Positions 26,221-34,968 of a DNA stretch of 59,673 nt are shown here, piece by piece (position 1 is the first letter of the stretch; the number at the start of each line of letters is the position of its first letter). The translations under genes and the position numbers were made by a program. The stretch is from Candidatus Gastranaerophilales bacterium (GTDB lineage Bacteria > Cyanobacteriota > Vampirovibrionia > Gastranaerophilales > Gastranaerophilaceae). The notes under the pieces are model-generated. The model did not search any database, was not told the DNA's origin, and was given only the letters and a program-made list of their open reading frames with translations. Location of the stretch: contig CAJOOM010000003.1 of NCBI GenBank assembly GCA_905236775.1, positions 1 through 59,673 of the forward strand. Direction: 5' to 3'.

Positions 26221-26913
26221 ATGAAGATAAAATTAATAATAACAATAATGGCAATAATATTTTCTATTAACACAGCAAATGCTGCGATTAATAAGGTGAA
26301 TGTGGAAGCTGTTTCGGATTTTAGTACTAAAAATCCTGTCGAAGAAATTGATGTAAAAGTCGTAAAAGATTCCAAAATCGGTACTTATGAACTTCATGCA
26401 GGTGATGTTATACATTGTAAAGTCTTAAAAGTAATTCCTCCTAAAATAGGAAAGAGAGCTGCTAGTTTTAATGTTTCTCCGCTTTCATATACTTCAGAGG
26501 GGCAAACAACAGTTATAAATGAGCAATTTAGCGGAAAATATTTTAAAAAAGTTTTATCTAAAGAAACGATAAAAACAATGGATAAGAAAAAAGCCGGTAT
26601 CAAGGCTGCAACAACAGTCGGCGGTTTTTTTGTAAAAGGAGTAGCACCGGCAGTATCGCTTGCGGAGGGTATGATTATAAATGAGGACGGAAATCGTCTG
26701 GAATCAGGTGTTAAGCAAGTATACAAAGATTCACCTTTATCTTTCCTAGAAAAAGGAAAATATGTAGAACTTAAATCTGGTGAAGAGTTTAATTTATTTT
26801 TTAAACAATTGAAAAATAAAAAATCATCTAAGGAAAAAGATAATGATGAATCAAATGAATCAAATGAAATAAATGATACAAATGCTGATATTCAAGCGGA
26901 AGAAGTCTTGTAG
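26221..26913 (+). CDS. Exported protein of unknown function
   Basis: A 230-residue protein with a signal peptide (MKIKLIITIMAIIFSINTANA). The mature part looks beta-rich (YELHAGDVIHCKVLKVIPP, KRAASFNVSPLSYTS) with a Gly-rich hydrophobic patch (TVGGFFVKGVAPAVSLAEG). It ends in a charged tail with repeated Asn-Glu-Ser units. No family recognised. It sits one base after the Maf-like gene and nine bases before the kinase-like gene, so all three are on one transcript. Confidence 0.75.
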   Translation: MKIKLIITIMAIIFSINTANAAINKVNVEAVSDFSTKNPVEEIDVKVVKDSKIGTYELHAGDVIHCKVLKVIPPKIGKRAASFNVSPLSYTSEGQTTVINEQFSGKYFKKVLSKETIKTMDKKKAGIKAATTVGGFFVKGVAPAVSLAEGMIINEDGNRLESGVKQVYKDSPLSFLEKGKYVELKSGEEFNLFFKQLKNKKSSKEKDNDESNESNEINDTNADIQAEEVL

Positions 26914-26922
26914 GTTGTTCAG

Positions 26923-27861
26923 ATGCAAAATAATGTATTAATGCCAGGAGATTCAGCTGGGAATTATGATAAACACTGGACAAAAACATTTGATTTAAAG
27001 TTTTTAATATTATGGATAATATTGTTTATTTTTTTATTAAGCTGGACAATAATTTTTAATCCAAATCTTTTTGAAGCAAAAGAATTTTTCTTAAGACTGG
27101 TTATTAAATTGTTTATTATGATGTTGTTGGCATTAGCAGGCGGTCTTTTATGTCGTTATTACTGTGATATTGATGAAAAAGGATATATTACAACACCTAA
27201 GAATAAATGGTTTAAAGTAAATTATACAAGAAAAATTCAGCACTTTGCAGCATATCTTGTTCCTTTGTTAAGTCCTCCGACTCAACCTTATGGTATATTG
27301 CCACATTTGTGGGAATCTTTATTTGTTTTGTTTATGTTTTTAGTATTAATAAAACCAATAAGAGAGTTTTCCGCCTTTTTTATGCTCCAATTTAATTCTT
27401 TAGACAGAATTGAAGATAGACCAAATACATTAAAATGGATTGTTTTAGGGAACATGTTACCGGGACTTTTTATTATAACAGTATTTAAACAAATTTTTGA
27501 AACTCATTTACATTTACCGCTGTTAGCAACGATAGTTGTCTTAACCGTTGCTATTGGTGACGGTTTAGCGGAACCTGTCGGAACGTATTTAGGAAAGAAA
27601 AAATATGTTGTTCCGTCTTGGAATTTAAAAAATAGATATGTAAGATCATATGCAGGCAGTGCTTGTGTTTATATTTCAGCTCTTTTATTTTTGATTTTAT
27701 ACAAAGAACAATTCGCTAATGCTCAAGAATTTTGGACTGCAATGGTACTATTTCCGCCTGTAATGACTTTATCTGAAGCATTTGCTCCGCATTCAATGGA
27801 TACACCTATAATGATGCTAATAGGTTTTTCACTATTGCTCGGAATTTGTTATATTTTGTAA
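26923..27861 (+). CDS. Polyprenol/phytol-kinase-like membrane protein
   Basis: A 312-residue integral membrane protein with about eight hydrophobic segments. The motif YTRKIQHFAAYLVP and the later GDGLAEPVGTYLGKKKY ... RSYAGSACVYI match the dolichol/phytol kinase and CDP-diglyceride synthetase-like superfamily, where GDG...E/D...G forms the nucleotide site. It would phosphorylate a lipid alcohol; the substrate is unknown. Its place after a sugar-transferase-like gene suggests supply of a lipid-linked carrier. Confidence 0.7.
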   Translation: MQNNVLMPGDSAGNYDKHWTKTFDLKFLILWIILFIFLLSWTIIFNPNLFEAKEFFLRLVIKLFIMMLLALAGGLLCRYYCDIDEKGYITTPKNKWFKVNYTRKIQHFAAYLVPLLSPPTQPYGILPHLWESLFVLFMFLVLIKPIREFSAFFMLQFNSLDRIEDRPNTLKWIVLGNMLPGLFIITVFKQIFETHLHLPLLATIVVLTVAIGDGLAEPVGTYLGKKKYVVPSWNLKNRYVRSYAGSACVYISALLFLILYKEQFANAQEFWTAMVLFPPVMTLSEAFAPHSMDTPIMMLIGFSLLLGICYIL

Positions 27862-27895
27862 GAGCGATATAAAATACTAATTTTAAAATTATTTT

Positions 27896-30154
27896 TTACA
27901 CTCTCTTTAAAATAATCATTGTATTAGCTGCAAGTTTTAAATTTTGGTTATCTGCAGTAATTTTTCTGTTTTTATTTAAATGACCGCCGCCACCATATTT
28001 AACATCATCACTATTAAAGATTTCGATATATTGTTCTTCTCGAGGAAATCCTGGTGAAGCATAAGTACCATTATGGAAATTATCAGCATAGTTTTTGAAT
28101 ACTAAGAATTTTTCACCGTCTTTTTCCAAAGAATGAATGTGAATCATATTGCCATGATCACAATAAACGGATTGAATAGTTCCTCTTCGTATAGTTTCGT
28201 TTGAATCTACTAATTTTGCTAAATCTTTATTGTATTCAATCATTTGTTCCTGAACTTTTGTAAACTCGCCTGCCGGTTTAAATTGACCCATTATTGAATC
28301 TTTCATTGCAGAATCATTAGATGTGTCATAACCTTTTTCGGCATTCATTTTTTCAGTTACACCTTTATTCAGCGGATATGCATGAAATTCCGGAGAAAAA
28401 TCTCTAAAGAATTTGAAATATGACATATCTACATTATTTTCACCTTGGAAGTACATCTTTGGTCCAGGAATAGTCATAATTGTTCCGTAAGCCAATCTGG
28501 ATTTTGCAAGAGCTGCTTTAAGTCCGTTAACAAGGGTTGTCTTATCAAAGATATATCTCATATTATAATTTTCTTGAAGCTTTTTCAAATCCTCATTTGT
28601 TGCATTTTTATCGGTTAACAATCGGACAAAAATCTCTTGTGACAAATGTGCCGCTTTTTGACCTTTGTTGTAATTTCCGTCATTCATATTATCAAAATAA
28701 TTCAAATATTGTGCCATAATTTTTGGAATCATTCTCGTTCCGTCGTGATTTCCAATTTCATCGTGGCTCATTATATATTTAACCTTGCTTAAAGAATCGG
28801 AATCAATCATTCTTTCATCAAGTGCGGTTAGTGATGTACGGTTGTTGTGTGCAATAGCATCCCATAATGCGTGCATTAATCGGAAATCCCACTCACTATC
28901 AAATCCTATTGCGTGAGGTGTTGACTCTTTTCCTCTTTGTATAAGCTCTATAAACATGTCTGTATCATTGATTCTTTCTTCATGTGAATTTTTTGCCTCG
29001 TCATATCTTAGGAGGGATAATTTCTTCTCGCGTCCGTCTTCTGCAATCATAAATGCCCCCGGATTATGGTGATTAACTTCATCTACTATTTGTTTTAATA
29101 AATAGTCTGAAGCAGTATGTTGTGTCATATCCAATCTAAGACCATCAACTTTAAATTCATTTAACCACCACAAAGCAGCATTTGCCATGAAATCTCTTAC
29201 GGATTTATTGTTTTCGTGTTCGTAGTTAAATTTTGACCCCCACTCGGAATCTCCCCATTCATATTGCCCTGTTTGTGCCAAATAGTCACCGTCTTGTCCA
29301 TTGTGATTTGGAACCATATCCATGATTACATTCAATCCTTTTCCGTGGGCATAATCAATTAATTCTTTTAATTCTGCATGTGTTCCCATACGTTCGTTTA
29401 TTGCAAACTTATCAACACCGTCATAACCCCACTGTTTAGAGTACGTATTTTCTACAGGCATAATCTCAATTGCGTTTGCAGTCCCTTCTTTTACAATTCT
29501 GTCAATCGCGCTTTTTGCTGCTAAATATGTTCCCTCTTTTGTAACTGTAGGAATGTTAATTTCTTCTATGCGTAATTTTGATAAACCATGTAAAGTTTTA
29601 TCTTCTGGATTTCTCATTATCCTTCTCGGATCTTTGCCTTCAAGCCATTTAGTATTCTTCCATTCATAGTTGTCAGGCTCATATATAGAACTCCAACCGT
29701 GTATATTTTCTTGTTTTTTAGCATAAGGGTCTTTTACTATATTAACATTTCTTGCTCCATCTACAATAATATATCTATATTTGTCGTCCGGCTTTGCGTC
29801 AATTCCTTCTGCAACATATATACCGTCGCCTTTATGTTCCATTTTGTATGCTTTAGAATTCTCATCAATCCCTATTGCTTTATCATATGACAAACCCGCA
29901 CCTGCTAAAGCTACAACCTGTACTAATCTTTCTCTTATATTTTGTAATCCTGCGGTTGCTTTGTCTGCAACTTCTACAAAAACAGCTTTTGCATCAGGAA
30001 ATGAAAACAGTTTAAAATTTGTTTTTCCTTTATCTTTAATGAAATTTGCTCCCCAACTTATATGTTCTTCCCATAATCTGCCAAAAGCAGGTTGTTTTGT
30101 TCGACTTTTTTGATTGTTATATTTGTTTTCTTGTCCTATCGCATGAATTCTCAT
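27896..30154 (-). CDS. GH13 alpha-amylase-family enzyme (branching-enzyme/TreZ-like)
   Basis: A 752-residue enzyme from the ATG at 30154, which has AGGAG seven bases upstream. N-terminal carbohydrate-binding-like region (about 20-170), then the GH13 barrel: region I MDMVPNHNG, region II VDGLRLDMTQH (nucleophile Asp), region III MIAEDG (acid Glu) and region IV MSHDEIGNHDG. Layout fits glycogen branching enzymes or trehalohydrolases. The N terminus holds KQPAFGRLWEE about 22 residues in. It is not exported. Probable role: glycogen or maltodextrin metabolism, with the phosphorylase homologue at 53085. Confidence 0.85.
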   Translation of the reverse strand: MRIHAIGQENKYNNQKSRTKQPAFGRLWEEHISWGANFIKDKGKTNFKLFSFPDAKAVFVEVADKATAGLQNIRERLVQVVALAGAGLSYDKAIGIDENSKAYKMEHKGDGIYVAEGIDAKPDDKYRYIIVDGARNVNIVKDPYAKKQENIHGWSSIYEPDNYEWKNTKWLEGKDPRRIMRNPEDKTLHGLSKLRIEEINIPTVTKEGTYLAAKSAIDRIVKEGTANAIEIMPVENTYSKQWGYDGVDKFAINERMGTHAELKELIDYAHGKGLNVIMDMVPNHNGQDGDYLAQTGQYEWGDSEWGSKFNYEHENNKSVRDFMANAALWWLNEFKVDGLRLDMTQHTASDYLLKQIVDEVNHHNPGAFMIAEDGREKKLSLLRYDEAKNSHEERINDTDMFIELIQRGKESTPHAIGFDSEWDFRLMHALWDAIAHNNRTSLTALDERMIDSDSLSKVKYIMSHDEIGNHDGTRMIPKIMAQYLNYFDNMNDGNYNKGQKAAHLSQEIFVRLLTDKNATNEDLKKLQENYNMRYIFDKTTLVNGLKAALAKSRLAYGTIMTIPGPKMYFQGENNVDMSYFKFFRDFSPEFHAYPLNKGVTEKMNAEKGYDTSNDSAMKDSIMGQFKPAGEFTKVQEQMIEYNKDLAKLVDSNETIRRGTIQSVYCDHGNMIHIHSLEKDGEKFLVFKNYADNFHNGTYASPGFPREEQYIEIFNSDDVKYGGGGHLNKNRKITADNQNLKLAANTMIILKRV

Positions 30155-30337
30155 ACACACACTCCTATGTTTTTATCTATCTATAGTATTAAAAAATCAA
30201 TTTTCTAAAATTAAATTAATTTGGGTTTGTACTATATTAACCTGTTACATTTTAAATGTAACACAAAGATATGATATTTGTAAGTAATATTACAATATAT
30301 AAAGAAAAAATTCGTTCGATTAATATATTTTGCTTAA

Positions 30338-31039
30338 TCATAACTTTTTGTTTATTTTTTTGTTTTTTATTTCCGTATAAGAATAGCTTTCCTCAATCAA
30401 TTGCATAATTTCATTGTCTGACAATTTTTCATCCAGAGTAATTGTTATCCATGATTTTTTGTTCATGTGCCATGCCGGATAAAAACCATTTTTAGTAAGG
30501 AGTTCTTGTATTTCGTTTTTATCGAGCTTTATATTAATAATTTCAACAGGCTTATCATTATTTTCTCCAATTTTGGAATAATTAATATTCATAATAATTC
30601 CATACCATTTGTTATTAGTTTTATTTTTGAATACACCGCAGTCCGGAAACTGCTCCCACATGAAATTTGGCGAATCACCATACTTAGAAATAATTAGATT
30701 TGTAATTCTATTTGTTTGTGGAAAGATAAAATATCTTTCAGAAAAACACTTATCTCTGATATCAATTAAAATTTTTTGATATTCTTCCCTTATTTTACCA
30801 ACAAAAGCACCCTGCTGTGATTCAATCTTAAGCGGCAAAAACTCGTCATTATTTTCTATATCAAAAACTGTTCCAGAGATTTTACCCGACTTGCTTATCT
30901 CAAGAATGGCTTTAAATCCGTTATTCCTAAAATTTTTTTCATATATATAATTTGTTTTATTTTTTTTAAAACCGTATTCAATTAACTTATTAAAATCCGG
31001 AGTGTATTTTTTAAAGATTTCATGTTCTATATTCAACAT
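30338..31039 (-). CDS. YjbR/MmcQ-like protein with N-terminal extension
   Basis: A 233-residue protein. The C-terminal half matches YjbR/MmcQ: FPDCGVFKNKTNNKWYGIIM, INIKLDKNEIQ, GFYPAWHMNKKSWITITLDE and the closing LIEESYS. The N-terminal 110 residues are a further alpha-beta region. The fold binds DNA or nucleotides in some relatives; function is unknown. It begins nine bases after the acetyltransferase gene ends, as the last gene of the seven-gene operon. It ends in TGA. Confidence 0.8.
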   Translation of the reverse strand: MLNIEHEIFKKYTPDFNKLIEYGFKKNKTNYIYEKNFRNNGFKAILEISKSGKISGTVFDIENNDEFLPLKIESQQGAFVGKIREEYQKILIDIRDKCFSERYFIFPQTNRITNLIISKYGDSPNFMWEQFPDCGVFKNKTNNKWYGIIMNINYSKIGENNDKPVEIINIKLDKNEIQELLTKNGFYPAWHMNKKSWITITLDEKLSDNEIMQLIEESYSYTEIKNKKINKKL

Positions 31040-31048
31040 AATTTACCG

Positions 31049-31594
31049 TTAATTTTTAAACTTCTCAGCATCGAGATATCTTATGACTTTTGCGGGATTT
31101 CCGACGACTACAGCATTATCTGGAACATCTTTTGTTACAACCGCGCCAGCTCCTACGACTGCATTTTTACCTATTGTTACTCCGGGGAGTATCGTTACAT
31201 TTACACCAATCCAAACATTCTGTTTTATGTGAACAGGTTTGCAGGTAATAACATACCTATCATACATATCGTGGTTATTTGTTGCTATAGTACAATTTAG
31301 CGAAATCATGGTGTTATCTTCAATAGTTAAACCGCCGGCTGACATACATTGAAAACCATTTAATATAGTAACATTTTTCCCGATTTTAACTTTGTCTGCT
31401 AAAATAGTGAAAATTGGAGGATGTATAATAGTATTTTCGCCTAATGTATGGTTAAAAAGTTCATCGATTAATTCTTTACATTCAGGTGTTGTAGGGTTTG
31501 TATGACTTATTCTAAAACATAGATCAGAACTTCTTCTTGCTTCCTCTATTCGTTCAGGACTTTGTGTTCTAACATCTATTCTAACTTCTTCCAT
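31049..31594 (-). CDS. Hexapeptide-repeat O-acetyltransferase 3
   Basis: A 181-residue left-handed beta-helix acyltransferase of the maltose/galactoside O-acetyltransferase type. An N-terminal helical part is followed by hexapeptide coils; the catalytic His is in TNNHDMYDR, then VWIGVNVTILPGVTIG and VGAGAVVTKDVPDN, and a final VVVGNPAKVI. It moves acetyl from acetyl-CoA to a hydroxyl. It is one of three such genes in the operon, separated by 17 bases from the flavoprotein upstream. Confidence 0.87.
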   Translation of the reverse strand: MEEVRIDVRTQSPERIEEARRSSDLCFRISHTNPTTPECKELIDELFNHTLGENTIIHPPIFTILADKVKIGKNVTILNGFQCMSAGGLTIEDNTMISLNCTIATNNHDMYDRYVITCKPVHIKQNVWIGVNVTILPGVTIGKNAVVGAGAVVTKDVPDNAVVVGNPAKVIRYLDAEKFKN

Positions 31595-31611
31595 AGCTAT
31601 ATTTCCTTTTT

Positions 31612-32151
31612 TTATTTTATACTTTTACCCATCTCATAGGCTTCTTTCATTGCAGGTTTATCTTTTATTTCTCCCTTTTCATAAACTCCATGACCGTAGA
31701 TAATCCCGCATTCTTTTGCACCGTTTACGCAGTCTGCATACCCTCTAAAGCATTCTATAGTTCTGTTTAGTCCCTCTTTGCCGTCAGCACAAGTCGCAAT
31801 ATAATAAAACTCTTTGTTTTTAACTTCGAGCCAGCGTGCAACTGTTCTGTCTATTAATGCTTTCAATTGCGCATCTATTGAATAAAAGTAAACAGGGCTT
31901 GATAAAACTATAACATCAGAATCGATAATTTTTTGCAATATTTCTGCCATGTCATCTTTGATTGCGCATTCCCCACTATGAGTCTGACAATAATAACATC
32001 CTTTACAATAATCGATTTTCTTTTTTGATACATTAATTTTTTCTACGTCATTTCCGGCTTCTATAGCACCTTTCATAAATTCATCACATAAAATATCTGA
32101 ATTACCGCCAATCCTTGGACTACCTGACAGTATTAAAACTTTTTTACTCAT
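31612..32151 (-). CDS. Flavodoxin-like FMN reductase, Fe-S flavoprotein type (2)
   Basis: A 179-residue flavodoxin-fold protein. ILSGSPRIGGNSD is the FMN phosphate loop; a compact Cys cluster GCYYCQTHSGECAIKDD follows at about 50-68, as in archaeal-type iron-sulphur flavoproteins; VLSSPVYFYSIDAQLKALIDR binds the flavin ring. A reductase for quinones, nitro compounds or metabolites is likely. Its start overlaps the end of the acetyltransferase upstream by four bases (ATGA). Confidence 0.85.
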   Translation of the reverse strand: MSKKVLILSGSPRIGGNSDILCDEFMKGAIEAGNDVEKINVSKKKIDYCKGCYYCQTHSGECAIKDDMAEILQKIIDSDVIVLSSPVYFYSIDAQLKALIDRTVARWLEVKNKEFYYIATCADGKEGLNRTIECFRGYADCVNGAKECGIIYGHGVYEKGEIKDKPAMKEAYEMGKSIK

Positions 32152-32714
32152 GATTCACCTCTTATTTCTTTTATTATTTTTGCCGGATTCCCTGCTACAA
32201 TGACATTATTAGGAACATCTTTTGTTACAACCGCGCCAGCTCCTATGATAGAATTATTTCCAATGCTTACACCTGCTAATATAGTTGTACCACCACCAAT
32301 CCAAACACTGTTTCCGACAGTTATTGGCTTTGCATATTCTAATCCTTTATTCCTAGTTATTGCATCAATTGGATGTTCTGCCGTATAAAATCCGCAATTT
32401 GGACCTATTAAAACATTATCACCAAAAGTTACTTTTGCGCAATCTAAAATTACAATATTATGGTTCGAATAAAAATTCTCACCAATTTCTATATTATATC
32501 CGTAATCACAGTAAAATGGCTGTTCAATATAGTAGTTTGTTTTTGTTTTACCTATAATTTGTTTTAAAATTTTCTTTCTTTCGTCAATATTCCCTGGTGA
32601 AATACTGTTGTATTCATGACATAAAGATTTGCATTTAATTCTTTCCTTTATTAAAGCTTCATCGCTACCTGCATAAAATAACTCACCTCTTAGCATTTTT
32701 TCTTTTTCGCTCAT
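32148..32714 (-). CDS. Hexapeptide-repeat O-acetyltransferase 2 (Maa-like)
   Basis: A 188-residue protein close to maltose O-acetyltransferase: N-terminal EKMLRGELFYAGSDEALI, a YYIEQPFYCDYGYNIEIG stretch, catalytic His in YTAEHPID, then VWIGGGTTILAGVSIG and GAGAVVTKDVPNN, ending VAGNPAKIIKEI. It overlaps the thioesterase gene by four bases and the flavoprotein downstream by four bases. Confidence 0.88.
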   Translation of the reverse strand: MSEKEKMLRGELFYAGSDEALIKERIKCKSLCHEYNSISPGNIDERKKILKQIIGKTKTNYYIEQPFYCDYGYNIEIGENFYSNHNIVILDCAKVTFGDNVLIGPNCGFYTAEHPIDAITRNKGLEYAKPITVGNSVWIGGGTTILAGVSIGNNSIIGAGAVVTKDVPNNVIVAGNPAKIIKEIRGES

Positions 32715-33532
32715 AAAACCTCTGAAGTATTAATTAATTGCGTAGTTCCGTCGTTTTTTAAATCTAAATTATATTCAACAATAGTTTCTGTATTGCTTTT
32801 CGGAATCCAGGTTGTTGCAATATCACAAACAGAAACACCGTCTTTTTCTATGATATGAGAATACGTATCAGGAATCTCCGTTTTGCTTGTTGTACAAGTT
32901 AACATATCGTTCAAGAAAGTTTCTTGGTTGAATCTTATACTTATTGTTTTTAGTGTTTTTGTCTTTCTAAATTCAATGGGCGCAGTCATTTCTGCCAAAT
33001 TTATGTAACTTTTGTTGTTAACATGTTTATTGAAATCTATATCCGACAAATTATTTTTGTGTTCTATTTTTGCGTAAACTTCAGTCGGATGAGGTAATAC
33101 AAACTTTTTATGTTCACCTAAAGTAAGTTCATTACATACATCAAATCGTTCCGCTATAATGTTTGTTCTTGCGGGACGTTTTGTTTCTTTGTCAATAACA
33201 AACCATAGAGCATTCCCTTTTGCAACAGATTTCCCTTTGTATTTTATTTCATAATCTGTATAAATTTTTAATTTAGTAATTTCAGAAATCCATATACTTA
33301 CTTCTATTTCTTCTGACCAAAACGGCAAAACTTCAATAAAATCAATATTAAATTCAGTCACAATCCATATTTGATTAGTAGCAAACAAGTCATAAGCTGC
33401 CATTTTTTTTGTTGCACACAACCTTGCAAATGCATCTTGAATATACATTATTGCTGAGATTGGTCTTAACCGGTATTCAAATAAATCCATATTATCAAGG
33501 ATTACATTATATTTTTTTGTGTATTTAGCCAT
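32711..33532 (-). CDS. Acyl-ACP thioesterase
   Basis: A 273-residue double hot-dog thioesterase. The first domain shows SAIMYIQDAFARLCATK and NQIWIVTEFNIDFIEVLPFW, a Fat-type pattern; the second has NLSDIDFNKHVNNKSYINL with the usual Asp, Asn and His. It releases free fatty acids from acyl carrier protein. It lies in the middle of the flavoprotein/acetyltransferase operon, two bases after one flavoprotein and overlapping the next acetyltransferase, so its product may feed that pathway. Confidence 0.87.
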   Translation of the reverse strand: MAKYTKKYNVILDNMDLFEYRLRPISAIMYIQDAFARLCATKKMAAYDLFATNQIWIVTEFNIDFIEVLPFWSEEIEVSIWISEITKLKIYTDYEIKYKGKSVAKGNALWFVIDKETKRPARTNIIAERFDVCNELTLGEHKKFVLPHPTEVYAKIEHKNNLSDIDFNKHVNNKSYINLAEMTAPIEFRKTKTLKTISIRFNQETFLNDMLTCTTSKTEIPDTYSHIIEKDGVSVCDIATTWIPKSNTETIVEYNLDLKNDGTTQLINTSEVL

Positions 33533-33534
33533 AT

Positions 33535-34200
33535 TTATTCCATTACCGTCAATTTCTTTCCTAAATCAAAAGCTTTTTCCATATCTTTTGGGAATTGTGT
33601 TTGTTGAACTTCGATTTTATGTGCTTCATCAAATAAATCGCAATTATATTTTGAGAAATCCACAAATTGTTTTGTATCATATGAATACAGGCTTTCTGCA
33701 TATCCCATAATATGTTTAAAACTTTTTACATTTTCTTCCAAAATAACATCATAGTTGATTTCTTTAGCAAGTTGTTCTGGACAATTCATAGTAAATATGA
33801 TTCCTGTCGGAATAACTTTATCCAACCTTCTCTTTAAACCGCCGTGTTCTTTATCAACCATGTATGTATGATTTGCAAATAGTAGCCTTTCAACAAAACT
33901 TCTGAATACACCTGTAGGATATGAAAAATAAACCGGTGATCCGATAATCAAAGCATCTGCATTTATGCATTTTTCAAGTATCGGTCTTATATCATCTTTT
34001 ATTGCACAAACTCCCTCTGTTATGCTCCCCTTTCTTTGACAGGCAAAGCAACTTCTGCAGCCTAAGAAATTATAGTCATAAAGATTAAAATATTCTGTTT
34101 CTGCGCCAATCGATTCAGCACCTTTTTGTGCTTCTTTTAGCAATCTTGCAGTATTAAAATTCTTTCTTGGAGAACCATTTAGTATAATAACTTTTTTCAT
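33535..34200 (-). CDS. Flavodoxin-like FMN reductase, Fe-S flavoprotein type (1)
   Basis: A 221-residue paralogue of the protein at 31612: FMN loop ILNGSPRKNFNTARLL, Cys cluster GCRSCFACQRKG...GVCAIKDD, and IIGSPVYFSYPTGVFRSFVER. It has a longer C-terminal region (about 150-221) than its paralogue. Likely an FMN-dependent, possibly 4Fe-4S, reductase. It begins three bases after the first acetyltransferase gene ends. Confidence 0.86.
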   Translation of the reverse strand: MKKVIILNGSPRKNFNTARLLKEAQKGAESIGAETEYFNLYDYNFLGCRSCFACQRKGSITEGVCAIKDDIRPILEKCINADALIIGSPVYFSYPTGVFRSFVERLLFANHTYMVDKEHGGLKRRLDKVIPTGIIFTMNCPEQLAKEINYDVILEENVKSFKHIMGYAESLYSYDTKQFVDFSKYNCDLFDEAHKIEVQQTQFPKDMEKAFDLGKKLTVME

Positions 34201-34203
34201 TTT

Positions 34204-34770
34204 TTACTCCTTAACTTTTCTTGTGATTTTAGCAGGAATTCCTGCAACTATAGTGTTTTTGGGGACGTCCCTTGTTACAACAGCATTAGCAGCTACGATT
34301 GCACCGTCTCCTATTGTAACACCCTGCAAAATAGTTGCATTTGAACCTATCCAAACGTTATTTCCGATTTTTATAGGTTTAGGATAAATGTTTTGCCTAA
34401 ATTCAGGTCTTTCATCGTGATTTAGAGTTGCTAATGTTACATTATGACCAATTAAAACTCCGTTACCGATTTCTATGCCACCTTGGTCTTGAAATTTGCA
34501 ACAGGCATTTATAAAAACATTTTTTCCTACTTTAATATTTTTCCCGCAATCGGTATAAAAAGGCGGGAAAAGTCTAAATGACTTATCAACATCTCTACCA
34601 ATAAGCTTTGAAAATAAAACAACAATTTCTTCTTCTGTATGATACTTGTTGTTAATTTCCATTGTGATTTTCAATGCTTCTTGAGATAACTTGTGGAAAG
34701 TTTTAAGCATCTCCCCTTGTACTAACTCTCCACTTGCCATAGTTTTACGGAAATTTTCTATATCTATCAT
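34204..34770 (-). CDS. Hexapeptide-repeat O-acetyltransferase 1
   Basis: A 188-residue Maa-type acetyltransferase from the ATG at 34770: FRKTMASGELVQGEML, FPPFYTDCGKNIKVGKN, catalytic His in ATLNHDERP, VWIGSNATILQGVTIG and ANAVVTRDVPKNT, ending VAGIPAKITRKV. A TTG eight codons earlier lies inside the predicted -10 region and is rejected. First gene of the operon, divergent from the MFS gene. Confidence 0.86.
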   Translation of the reverse strand: MIDIENFRKTMASGELVQGEMLKTFHKLSQEALKITMEINNKYHTEEEIVVLFSKLIGRDVDKSFRLFPPFYTDCGKNIKVGKNVFINACCKFQDQGGIEIGNGVLIGHNVTLATLNHDERPEFRQNIYPKPIKIGNNVWIGSNATILQGVTIGDGAIVAANAVVTRDVPKNTIVAGIPAKITRKVKE

Positions 34771-34781
34771 TGTTTCATGAT

Positions 34782-34810
34782 AACATAAATGCAATTGTTT
34801 AACATTACAA
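34782..34810 (-). promoter_or_regulatory. Promoter candidate of the seven-gene operon
   Basis: On the minus strand TTGTAA (34810-34805), 17 bases, TATGTT (34787-34782). The predicted transcript would start only a few bases before the ATG at 34770, giving a very short leader without a Shine-Dalgarno site. Confidence 0.5.
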
Positions 34811-34830
34811 TTTTTTGTGCAGAAAAATTT

Positions 34831-34874
34831 ACTAAATCTTATTTCTTGAAAAATAAAATTTAGTACAATATTAT
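34831..34874 (+). promoter_or_regulatory. MFS promoter with overlapping inverted repeat
   Basis: TTGAAA (34846-34851), 17 bases, TATTAT (34869-34874) reads toward the MFS gene. An inverted repeat with one mismatch, ACTAAATCTTATTT (34831-34844) and AAATAAAATTTAGT (34851-34864), straddles the -35 and fills most of the spacer. A bound regulator could control the exporter and perhaps the divergent operon. Confidence 0.6.
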
Positions 34875-34968
34875 AAACTTAGTAAGGTATTTTAAGTTAA
34901 GTTCTAAAAAGAACAGTTATTATCGACATTAAGCATATGCTGAAATGCCCCTTGCAGGAAGGAATTTT

